Source: Lumbricus rubellus (lineage: Eukaryota > Annelida > Clitellata > Crassiclitellata > Lumbricidae). Taken from it: a stretch of DNA of 64,000 bases. Numbering within the stretch: the first letter of the stretch is position 1; each line of letters starts with the position of its first letter. The stretch is taken from assembly GCA_945859605.1 (NCBI GenBank), contig OX243822.1:23793144-23857143 (forward strand), read 5' to 3'. Below, piece after piece: positions 1 through 9,258 of this stretch. Under the pieces are notes generated by a model. It did not search any database and was not told the origin of the DNA. It was given only the letters and a program-made list of their open reading frames with translations. The position numbers and the translations under genes were made by a program.

Positions 1-41
1 GTGAGAAGGTTAAAATTAAGAGATCTATGTTCATTTCTTAC

Positions 42-180
42 GTTTGTTTGGCAGCGACCAAGGCAGCTGAATGCCACGGACGTTAAAAATTGGAGAACTC
101 GACTTGATAGGAAACAACGAAAAGAGACGAATTCGCTGGAAATCATCGACAGATTCCACCTCCTCACTTCCATTGAACAG
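42..180 (-). CDS. SIAE: SIAE exon 4
   Basis: The exon lies between acceptor GTTAACTTCAG (before 180) and donor AAAC|GTAAG (after 42). It encodes LFNGSEEVESVDDFQRIRLF and continues to PWSLPNK, aligning with the vertebrate stretch that follows block I (IFNATRELSNTAAYQSVRIL). It starts in phase 0, matching exon 3, and ends in phase 1. A plus-strand open frame over the same bases is a shadow. Confidence 0.78.
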
Positions 181-989
181 CTGAAGTTAACAACAAATTA
201 ACAAATTTATACTAATAACACCCAATTAATTAAAGTAATTAGCGATCTTCCGCTTCTTCAACAATCAGAAAACAATTATTAACACACGACTTAGACTAAT
301 AGTGTCTTCTTGACAGGTTTCCAAGCTTTGTGACTCATCAATCAGATATTCATCAAATGAAATGCTTAAACTCAGCACAATCCACGGAAACTAAACAAAG
401 ATCTACTTACTTACAAGTTACAACCCAAATTGACGTGAGATTTTCTATATAAAACTTGTCTGTGTAAAATCTGCTGGTGAGATGGACGTTACTACTTAGT
501 AATAAGTAGTGCCTAGACAACAAAAAAACAGTCGGCCGATTGCGAAGTGCTAACAGAGCTATTAATTATTGCAGGTTTCTGTGAGGTCATGCCACCTTGG
601 AGTTAAGCTCAAGAGTTCAGCTCTTGACCTATGCTGTGATTACTAAATCAGATGTTTCTACACAGCCATGGGAACAAGTGTGTAACCCCCTAGTATTGCA
701 ATGCCAATTAAAGCTGATCTATCATCAATAGATGCTAGTTTTAGATGATATTGCTAGTTCTTTCATGTTCATACGAACCTTATCAACTGAGAACTGCATG
801 TTCTCTTGTCCTGCACAAACCCAGACATCGCCAAACAGAACGTTCTTGATCTCGATCTTTCCAGGTGTAACTCGGTCATCGTCGAGAGACGCAGTTATCG
901 TAAATGGACCAGCGTCACTGACCTCATCCAGGATCACTCTCCACATCATTCCACCGACTGACAATATCAATAATATTCAACAACAATTA

Positions 990-1029
<40 letters not shown>

Positions 1030-4000
1030 TCATACGACTAGACGACTTTCCAATCAAAACATAGTGAAACTATCATCACTGCCATGAAACGGAAACTTAG
1101 GCTTTCATCAACATATAACTGTAATCCTCTTTGACATTGCTTTCATCAAACTCACCAACAACATGCTAGTAAGAATTCATAATTAATCATAGAAGAATGC
1201 ATAATTATTGTCATGAAGACCCACTGACTCGTGTTTTTCACTGTAGTCCTGTATTCGAAGCCTGTCTTGTCCGAAGCAGTTGCCATGTCACTTGTACGTC
1301 CTCTTTCCAGCAGCACAACAACCGTTGCATTCTCAAGCAGCACAGGCGCATAACCCCAAACAACCGCTTTATTTGGTGCCCTCTGTAGGACCATGTTGTC
1401 TCCATAGTAACTCGCAAAAGCAAACTCAAAGCTAGACTCCGCTGCAAAAGAAGAAACAGAAGACTTGTCAATTTCTTTTATGGCTGTGTCACATAATTCT
1501 GCCAAAGTTCTGCAAATGATTTAATTTCCTCAAAATATATTAAGCACAAACTATAACACATAAAGTTTTGGCAGACTGTTCAACAAGCAAAGATTATAAT
1601 TTCATATAATTATTATGTCACAAGATAAGACTGTTTTTCCATGCTATCAGGTTAAGTTGTATTTACCCTAGATAGTCTGAAGCGGAGTCCAAAATTTGGA
1701 ACAAAACGACTTTCAGCTATCTAAGTACGCTTGCCACATTTATCGACTGCGTACATTAAACTTGTGCTGGCTTAGCTACTCCCCCCCCCCCACAAAAAAA
1801 CCAAACAACCATATCTAAGCTACTACGTAAACAGTTTTGATTGATTGATTTTTGGTATAATATCTGTATTTCATTTTCATTTGTTCATTTATTGACTTGC
1901 AATGTCACATCAATAATCACGTAACAGAAACAGACATTAACAACAACAAAACTTCAACAAGGAAATAACTGTTATAAATTCAATATTAGTGCAGGTCAAT
2001 GAGTCAGCCGACAAAGGTCTAAAAGACCCGCTTAAACTCGGCTGGCTCATTTACAAACTTAAATCTTGCATAGGTAAATGTGGAGAATCAAAATTCCATC
2101 AAGATAAGGAGACACCAATAACACATTAAAAATAAGGTTAAGTTGAATATGAGGCGGTACACAAAAATAGCAGAATAACATAGGGCCACACGCTATTAAT
2201 TAATGGAAATGCAAAGCCTGAGAACATCATAAGCTCAAGCATATATCTCACTCACGGGGAGGAGGCATTCCCATAAACTTATTTTGAAAATCCCCATTAT
2301 AACCTACACATATATAAAAAGTACTTTAGTTTATTTTTAAAATGTTTGATGGATACAGCAGTTCTTATATCCACAGGAAGAGAATTCCATACCGGTGGGC
2401 CAGTGCATTTAATACAGAATTGCTTAAGATTGAGTCTTGCGCTGGCACATCGATAACTCTTAGATAACCTAGTGTCATGGTCATGGATATCAGAGCCGAG
2501 AGAAAAGAATCCATCAAAGTTTGGAGGCAACATACGATGATGTTACCTGAACAAAAACAGTCCTATTTGTAATTTAGTAATATCACATAGCTGTAGAATT
2601 TTGTGCTTAAGAAATGTAGGTTTTGTGCTTGAACTCCAGAGCAGACCAAATATCACACGGATAGCACGTTTCTGAAGGATTTCCAATGCATTCAAGCGAC
2701 AGTGATAGTTAGAGCCCCACGAAATAATGCAATATGATAAATATGGAAAAATTAGGGCATAGTACAGACCAATTAAAGAAGTTCTGGGTAAGCAATGTCT
2801 TACACGAGACAATATACTAATGTTTTTAGCAATTTTTCTGGATATATGGTTAATGTGGTCCATCCATGTCAAATGTTGGTCAATATAAACACCTAAAAAC
2901 TTACAGGCATATTTGCATATGAGCGCATACCGGTACATCTGAAATTTATATACCACTCTTGTGTTATATTCTACGAAGCCCCTAAAGGGACACGAATGCA
3001 AAATATTTTATGTCGTGCGCACGACTTATAACTCGTGCGCACGAGTTACTAAGTCGTTCGAACGAGATACTAAGTCGTTCGAACGAGATACTAAGTCGTT
3101 CGAACGAGATACTAAGTCGTGCGCACGACTTATTACAGCCAATCAGAGATCGTTTCTGATGATGCGTCACGGGTGATATCTATGCTCTAAATATACATAT
3201 CGATGGTGGTTAGCAGGGTGCCATTGAGCAAAGAATAGGTAGCCTAGCCTAGACAGTGCAAGATACATCGTTTCGAAGTTTGACTAGTCATTTACAAACT
3301 CCATTAAATACAAATAGGCCACAGTCAAATCCTGCAGCTACGGCCTTTGTGATTGGCTGTAATATCTCGTTCGAACGACTTAGTATCTCGTTCGAACGAC
3401 TTAGTATCTCGTTCGAACGACTTAGTATCTCGTTCGAACGACTTACATGTAGTATCTCGTTCGAACGACTTACATGTAGTATCTCGTTCGAACGACTTAG
3501 TAACTCGTTCGAACGACTTAGTAACTCGTTCGAACGACATAAAATATTTTGCATTCATGTCCCTTTAGGGGCTCCGTAATATTCTGCTATTTATGTGGAC
3601 TTGATTAATGGCTCTGGCCAGAGAACTTTCAAGAATCTGGCAATTTACTCTTAGTAATTATGTCGATGAGAGTAAGTTGCAATGACAGGCATTTGCCAAT
3701 GAAACAAAGACGTTTGAACCAAATGAGATCTGATTCCAAAGTATCTCATTAGCGACAGTGGACTGATTTGCATTTTGCATAATGCTTAAATGACATTGAA
3801 AATGACATTGAAAATGACATTGAAAATGACAATCAGAATGACATTGAAAATGACATTGAAAATGACAATCAGAATGACATTGAAAATGACATTCAAAATG
3901 ACAATCAAAATGACATTGAAAATGACATTGAAAATGACATTCAAAATGACATTCAAAATGACATTGAAAATGACATTGAAAATGACAATCAAAATGACAT

Positions 4001-4703
4001 TGAAAATGACAATCAAAATGACATTCAAAATGACATTCAAAATGACATTCAAAATGACATTGAAAATGACATTCAAAATGACATTGAAAATGACATTGAA
4101 AATGACATTCAAAATGACATTCAAAATGACATTGAAAATGACATGGTTGAATGACTGAATCAGAGATTATCTCCAAACTGCAATCACGATCACAAAGACA
4201 GTAGCAATCAAGAAGCAATCAATGCAACTGAACAATTGATTGAGCGAGCGCTGTGTGAACTTACTTTTGAATCGGTGAGCTAGAATGGCGACTGCTGCGC
4301 CTCCAACCATGATGACAAGAACAAGAATGCCAATGACAAGACATCTTATGTCACATCCCTTCTTTGGAGGCGGTGTGGGGCTTGGTGACTTCTGCGTTTC
4401 CTCTTTTCCCTCTTCTCCAATCTCAACTGTGATCTCCTCCTTAACCTCATTTGACCTCAGAGGTTCCTTCTCCGATCGTCCAGACTCATCGTCATCGTTG
4501 ACTCGAACTTCATTTTCCTTCGTCGTCGTATCACCTTTCAAATCACCCTTTCCAGATGATGGAGCGGCGGTTTTAGACTCAGACAGATCAACAACCATTG
4601 GAGTTGATTCCACAGCAGCAACATCATCCTCAACATCCAACACAGGTGAATGTGGGTGTGGATGTGGATGTGGCTGGTGATTGCTATCCACTGAATCGTC
4701 CAT
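42..4703 (-). CDS. SIAE: Sialate O-acetylesterase-like gene, four exons, 3' end off the left edge
   Basis: SIAE removes acetyl groups from the 9-O position of sialic acids and belongs to the SGNH-hydrolase fold. Four exons are readable on the minus strand: 4703-4265, 1441-1229, 957-779 and 180-42. Their phases (1, 1, 0, 1) join without a break into 323 codons. Visible matches to the vertebrate protein include FASYYGDNMVLQRAPNKAVV, VLFGDVWVCAGQENMQF and a segment beginning LFNGSEEVESVDDFQRIRL. The remaining catalytic domain lies beyond position 1. Two things are unusual. The first exon encodes a 146-residue acidic, membrane-anchored N terminus instead of a secretory signal peptide. The block-I motif reads GQEN, not GQSN, so the nucleophile serine is Glu. 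Family assignment is secure; exon ends are inferred from GT/AG signals and phase. Confidence 0.85.
779..957 (-). CDS. SIAE: SIAE exon 3: block I of the SGNH fold
   Basis: The exon runs from an acceptor TATTGTCAG before 957 to a donor AAG|GTTCGT after 779. It encodes IGGMMWRVILDE through GDVWVCAGQENMQFSVDK. The open frame continues a little into the intron to a TGA, but the next exon fits only if splicing occurs after VDK. In the vertebrate enzyme the corresponding block is GDVWLCSGQSNMQ, where the second serine is the nucleophile. Here the codon at 803-805 (minus strand GAG) encodes Glu. Confidence 0.82.
1229..1441 (-). CDS. SIAE: SIAE exon 2: start of the esterase domain
   Basis: The acceptor is TTCTTTTGCAG before 1441, and the first codon is completed by the A left over from exon 1. 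The product starts TESSFEFAFASYYGDNMVLQ and matches the N terminus of the mature vertebrate enzyme (FRFASYINNDMVLQ). The donor that keeps phase is GTCAGT just below 1229, a weaker form of the consensus that also appears in ferlin introns 13, 18 and 23 of this window. Confidence 0.8.
1835..2965 (-). mobile_element. CR1/L2-type LINE fragment (reverse transcriptase C-terminal part and 3' tail)
   Basis: The minus-strand frame from about 2960 to 2545 reads KFLGVYIDQHLTWMDHINHI and WGSNYHCRLNALEILQKRAI, typical of the region after the YXDD box in CR1/L2/Jockey-group reverse transcriptases. After a frame break near 2540 a second frame ends with HDTRLSKSYR and GPPVWNSLPVDIRTAVSIKH, the standard C terminus of these ORF2 proteins. 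The 3' untranslated part runs to a GATTGATTGATT-type tail near 1840. It is 5'-truncated, frameshifted and lies in the long SIAE intron, so it is a dead insertion. Confidence 0.75.
2973..3577. mobile_element. Foldback MITE made of phased 12-bp palindromes
   Basis: The ends are inverted repeats (ACGAAGCCCCTAAAGGGACA on the left, matched with one mismatch in the first 20 bases on the right) flanked by TATATTCT and AATATTCT, a near-perfect 8-bp target duplication. Each arm carries tandem copies of perfect 12-bp palindromes: six on the left (3013-3132), eight on the right (3365-3538). Eleven are TCGTTCGAACGA and three are TCGTGCGCACGA. Units repeat every 21 bp (wider where a short spacer is inserted). 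There is no coding capacity. The 8-bp duplication suggests hAT-type mobilisation. Confidence 0.8.
3790..4144. repeat. 12-bp minisatellite in SIAE intron
   Basis: About 29 tandem copies of AATGACATTGAA, with two interspersed variants (AATGACATTCAA and AATGACAATCAA/G). Because 12 is divisible by 3 and the unit lacks stops in several frames, long spurious open frames arise on both strands. Confidence 0.95.
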
Positions 4704-4714
4704 CAGTGGAGTTG
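4265..4714 (-). CDS. SIAE: SIAE exon 1: acidic cytosolic tail plus signal-anchor helix
   Basis: Reading from the ATG at 4703 gives 146 codons. Residues about 10-18 are a His-Pro run, 20-110 are Ser/Glu/Lys-rich with no predicted fold, and about 118-140 are a strongly hydrophobic helix (CLVIGILVLVIMVGGAAVAI) followed by AHRFK. The donor is AAAA|GTAAGT (exon end 4265, phase 1). Upstream of the ATG the sequence is a pyrimidine tract ending CGACAG at 4715-4717. That could be a 3' splice site, so a further 5' exon may exist and the frame stays open to 4714. A charged N-terminal segment before a single helix suggests type II topology with the esterase domain outside or lumenal. I infer this from the sequence; vertebrate SIAE has a cleavable signal peptide here. 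Confidence 0.72.
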
Positions 4715-5470
4715 CTGTCGAGAGAAAAAAACGCAGAAATTAACGGATATTTAACAAAGCATTTGACCAAGTAATTCTCTTGTCCTTTCAAATGAATATT
4801 TTTTATTTGCCAGACCAAATTAATTTTTATATTTTATACTTAATTTAGTCTGGCAAAAAAAACACATTTGAAACAACAAAACAATTATTTGGCCATACAA
4901 TATTTAAATCATGTCTTTTTAAATCAGTGATCTGCAATAATTGTTTGCGTTTCTTTCACGCAGTCATAAAACTTTGCACTAGTTTCATGCTCGGTAATTT
5001 ACGTCTTTCAGTTCATGCAGAACTTTTATTCTGCGTTGGCTGTTTCAGTGTTAAACGTAATTCAAAAAAGTTGTGTCCAACATAAGTGAAAATGTTGGCC
5101 ACGCTCCAACGGTCATAAATGTAAAAAAGAGTGAGACGAAAAAACATTGCCACTCAATGACCTACATCGTCGCCGCATCGTTCAATTTTCCAGACTTTGC
5201 CCGTTTGCGAATGGCAACCCGCTCGCATATTTCGCATTCTCTCTGCACAGCTGGTGTTCCAGAGGGATCTGCTCTCTACTGTCACTGATCATTTACAATC
5301 CTCACATCACAAAACAACCGCATAACCAATCATTGAGATTCTGTCCATTTACAGCAGTATGTCGATAAAACTCAGCTTTGCAATTGCTCCGTTAACAAAA
5401 GATCGGTCTAACTTAAAAGTGCCTTTCATCTCTTCATTCATGATTCTGCTTCATCTATAAAGCCATACTA
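4715..5470. other. Upstream flank of SIAE, nothing recognised
   Basis: AT-rich sequence with an imperfect inverted AT tract near 4795-4860. I see no convincing exon or RNA gene. It probably contains the SIAE promoter or a 5' untranslated exon. Confidence 0.4.
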
Positions 5471-5776
5471 GTCTGAGACAACCATGTTTGAATGAGACAA
5501 CCATGTTTGAATGAGACAACCATGTTTGAATGAGACAACCATGTTTGAATGAGACAACCATGTTTGAATGAGACAACCATGTTTGAATGAGACAACCATG
5601 TTTGAATGAGACAACCATGTTTGAATGAGACAACCATGTTTGAATGAGACAACCATGTTTGAATAAGACAACCATGTTTGAATGAGACAACCATGTTTGA
5701 ATAAGACCACCATGTTTGAATGAGACAACCATGTTTGAATGAGACAACCATGTTTGAATGAGACAACCATGTTTGT
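5471..5776. repeat. 19-bp minisatellite, about 16 copies
   Basis: Nearly identical tandem copies of GAGACAACCATGTTTGAAT, with two variants reading GAATAAGAC. The 19-bp period makes all three minus-strand frames open, which produces overlapping repetitive open frames with no gene behind them. Confidence 0.95.
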
Positions 5777-6420
5777 TTGACTCGCATCAACAGCTGCTGT
5801 GGCTCTTTCCTACTCTCTCATTCCAGTGCTGACTACTCTTCCACAATAATGTGAAAACACTTGAGATGACGCTGAACAGTAATTTCAATTTAAAATCCTG
5901 CATAAAAACGAGAGCTAACCTTGTTTCTATCATTTCAGACATCAATTCGTCAGATAAAGTCTGCTCCAACCAAGGATCATAATTAAAGCCAGCTCTCTTG
6001 TCTGCTCTCAAGTTTTCGATTTTATCATCTCTCTGTGCTTGCAGGCATCTCAGGTCCTGAAGTCAGTACGCTTCAAAACACTCAAAATGTCATGGCCTGC
6101 CTGCACGGTGCCATGTGCCACACTTGTAAAAACACCTAGACCCTTTTTGATCAGCTGCCTTGACATGAATTCAGAAGATGACGTTTGACCTACAAAAATC
6201 CTTACAATGGGCACTCCGACCTACTTTCAACCACTCTTATTATCTCCGTTCGTCTCTTCTCACAATTTAAGATTTCCAGTATACATGTGTGAATGTGGCC
6301 AAAGCAATGGTCTTCCATTGTGCATTGTGAAAAATTTGTTTAATTTGCAGACAATCACAATTAATTAGACATCCATCCATACCATCATACGGCTGCAGAC
6401 TGGAATCTGCTGGTTGGTTC

Positions 6421-6424
<4 letters not shown>
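5777..6424. other. Non-coding stretch, nothing recognised
   Basis: Ordinary AT-rich intergenic sequence. No homology, splice-flanked open frame or repeat structure was recognised. Confidence 0.4.

Positions 6425-6481
<57 letters not shown>
6425..6481. repeat. (GT)n microsatellite
   Basis: About 28 uninterrupted GT dinucleotides. Confidence 0.97.
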
Positions 6482-6483
<2 letters not shown>

Positions 6484-6579
6484 CAGCCAATGGTGACTCT
6501 TCATTCAGCTTACTGCGTCTTCATTTTGCAAATTGATGTACTATTTTTGTTTTGTCGAAATTACATTTAACATCCGGCC

Positions 6580-6665
6580 ATCGCAAAGAGCGCCTCTGAG
6601 TAGTTACTTGTATCTTGAAGAGGGCTATATAAATTCTCAGAATGAAGGAATGAATGAATGAATCA
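6580..6665. repeat. SINE-like 3' end fragment with GAAT tail
   Basis: The stretch GCGCCTCTGAGTAG through ATATAAATTCTCAG ends in a (GAAT)n tail. A related sequence occurs inverted at about 11390-11470, and the CTCTGAGTAG motif recurs at the 3' part of the SINE near 31715. This marks a dispersed family. The class is inferred from the tail and the shared motif only. Confidence 0.5.
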
Positions 6666-7756
6666 CAGGTTTGTCTTCTTAAACATGGGTAGGCATGTTT
6701 CAATTCTGCTTGGGAAAGGCATCACCAGGCAAAACTTAGTCATTATTAACATACAAACACATCACTGTGCTACAAAAACTTAGCTGCTTCGGTCAGTTTA
6801 TTCAGCTTTTTCTACAGAATTTTTCAAGACTAATAATAATTATTTAATTGTCTGTTAGTCACTTGTAGCAAGCATAAATTCAGCAGCACACAAGAAAGCC
6901 AAGGCTGTTGTTTAACCAGGGTTATTAAAATTTTGAAGATTTTTGAGTTTAAAAATAGACAAGATGGAGATTTTCATCTTTTCAGCAACTAATCTAAAGA
7001 CTTCAGAATGCCTTAAATGGCAGGTCACTCTGTCCTGTTCCAAACTGAGTGCGAAGAAGAAGGCAAGTCATGTTGCTCATCAGTAACACTGCAACACTAA
7101 ACAATGTGGAAAACATAATTTGACAAGAAATACCTGGAATCTGGCTGCAGTCACCCATTGCAGTGTCCGCTCTGATGAATGCTCCAGTAAGAGCAAAAAT
7201 TGCTTAAAAGTTGGCTGGTTAGTCACTCTTTATAAGCTGTGTGTTATACAGTTCTTTTATACATGTATCCATAGATTGTTCGGCAAAGCCAAATACTGAC
7301 CGACTGACCAACTGAGATTGAGAGTATTTGAGACTGACACAGGTAAAAGACCAGTGCAGTAGGTTCAGGCTATCCAATAAAGACCCCATTATAACCATCC
7401 CTCTTTCACTGACCCCCATTACCAATGAGACAGGCAGCCTCCTAACAGAGGTAGGCAGCCATCAGATGGAGGAGCACTCATTAACTGGCTTCAGGCCACA
7501 GAAGCCTCAAACAACACAGCCCACACCAGCCAATAAATAGCTAGACCAACCGTCAGAAGAGAACTACCCCACTCCACCCCTCTAAGCCTTCCCTGGCAAG
7601 CCCCCTCCTCAGCTGTAGTCTTAATATTCCTTCCACCATGTTTCAACACCTAGTCTAACCTATAGAATCATAGCAATCAGTGCACACCCCTTGACCAGCA
7701 TGCACTCAACCACCCAGTCCTCCAGTCTGTGTCTGTGTTGGTATAGGAGAGTAAGT

Positions 7757-8072
7757 AACACAGCAACAGCAATAGAGCAACAGCAATAGAGCAACAGCAA
7801 TAGAGCAACAGCAATAGAGCAACAGCAATAGAGCAACAGCAATAGAGCAACAGCAATAGAGCAACAGCAATAGAGCAACAGCAATAGAGCAACAGCAATA
7901 GAGCAACAGCAATAGAGCAACAGCAATAGAGCAACAGCAATAGAGCAACAGCAATAGAGCAACAGCAATCGAGCAACAGCAATAGAGCAACAGCAATAGA
8001 GCAACAGCAATAGAGCAACAGCAATAGAGCAATAGCAATAGAGCAACAGCAATAGAGCAACAGCAATAGATA
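7757..8072. repeat. 14-bp minisatellite, about 22 copies
   Basis: Tandem GCAACAGCAATAGA units with very few substitutions. Minus-strand frames read as Leu/Cys/Ala-rich hydrophobic repeats and are spurious. Confidence 0.95.
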
Positions 8073-8529
8073 GGAGAGAAGAAGAGACTGCCATGCTCAA
8101 TTGCTCATTAATATGCAAGATAGCAGACATTGCACCCATGCAGTTGGAGTGGAAGTCCTCTTAGAACTGACCCTCTAATTACTTCCAGCCAATGAATGGT
8201 CCAGCCTGAGCAGCAGTTCTACAGCATGTCATCCAGCCATAAGTGGCCCATCTGCCTGCCACCTTCACCTCCTGCTAAGTGGGGAGAGAGGGAGTGAAGA
8301 CTGGTCTTGCAGGGCCTGAACAGCCACTGAGTACAGAATTTATGTCTCATATTAAAACTCCATTAGACCAAGAAATCAATAAAGAACCCATCTCTCATTC
8401 CTTACTTCCATCCCAGTAACATAAAATAGGGTCTGAAGCTCAATCAGGGTCATCTCTGAGGAGAGAAGCTCAATCAGGAAAAGAAAAGAAAGTAGCTTTG
8501 AGATAGCAAATATGTCTGCTTTTGGTACC

Positions 8530-8630
8530 AGTTGATGGCAAAGAATGTGCTAATGGAGAGAGCTGATTTCAAAGTGCAGGACAAATGAAAGCAAAAGCTC
8601 AAGTTGTGGCCAAAGCAGTCCTTGCTCGTG
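8530..8630. repeat. Dispersed repeat copy, shared with 17490-17570
   Basis: AGAGCTGATTTCAAAGTGCAG and the following AGCAAAAGCTCAAG.TGGCCAAAGCAG match, with scattered differences, the sequence at about 17490-17570 in LDLRAP1 intron 1. Two diverged copies of one family; class unknown. Confidence 0.5.
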
Positions 8631-8849
8631 AGACAAGGAGATAATGTCTGTCACATGAACGTAATAAGAGAGTGTGCTGAAGTCAGCAGACGAATGAGAT
8701 CATGAAACTTGGGTGCTAGACATCTATGTAAGATCGGTAAATTAGAATAAGAACCTTGATCTGGACATGAGCAGTGAGGGGAGCCAGTGAAGGTGATCAA
8801 ACATGAAAGAAGACATGTTGGAGTAGTGAGAAAGTCTAATCTAACATAT

Positions 8850-9258
8850 AATCTAATGTCTTGTCATCAACTTCCTTGTTCTGAGGTTTGGTCACATCTT
8901 AGACAAGTTTTCTCCATCCTTTCTGTCCTCTGTCTCTGCCATGATCAAATCAAATAACATTTCCATCCACATTCTGATATTTGGCGATCCATCCCATCCT
9001 CCGTCTTCCATGTGTTCCGGGCCTAAGGCTATCTCTGTGTTATCTCTTTTTCCAGTCAGCCTCCTTTCTTTCTCAGCAGGTGTCCAAAATAAGAAAGTTT
9101 CCTTCTTTTGATCGAGTTGAACAAACTTCTTTCGACTCCTGTCGCCTCCAGCATCCATTCCTTTGTTCTCTTTTTTCCATCCATGATACTCTTAGAATCT
9201 GTCTTAGGCATTTCATCTTGAATGCCACTTCTTTCTTCTTCTCTTTTGACATCTAATG
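8850..9258 (-). mobile_element. RTE-type LINE 3' fragment
   Basis: The minus strand reads, across frames, a segment like KMKCLRQILRVSWMEKR, then KKETFLFWTPAEKERRLTGK and ETEDRK. This matches the ORF2 C terminus of the longer RTE-type LINE at 58526-62987 at the nucleotide level, for example AAATGCCTAAGA and ACTCGAT.AAAAGAAGGAAAC. It is short, frameshifted and dead. Confidence 0.7.

Noticed and set aside
1..201. Plus-strand open frame at the left edge
   Set aside because: The minus strand of the same bases is SIAE exon 4, with good similarity and splice phases; the plus frame has no homology.
3658..4218. Long open frames of Cys/His/Phe or Met/Thr/Lys repeats on both strands
   Set aside because: They are translations of a 12-bp minisatellite, whose period keeps all frames open.
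5471..5776. Possible CRISPR array
   Set aside because: Copies are directly adjacent with no spacers, and the DNA is eukaryotic.
5451..8139. Repetitive open frames over the 19-bp and 14-bp arrays
   Set aside because: Pure tandem-repeat translations without unique sequence, start context or homology.
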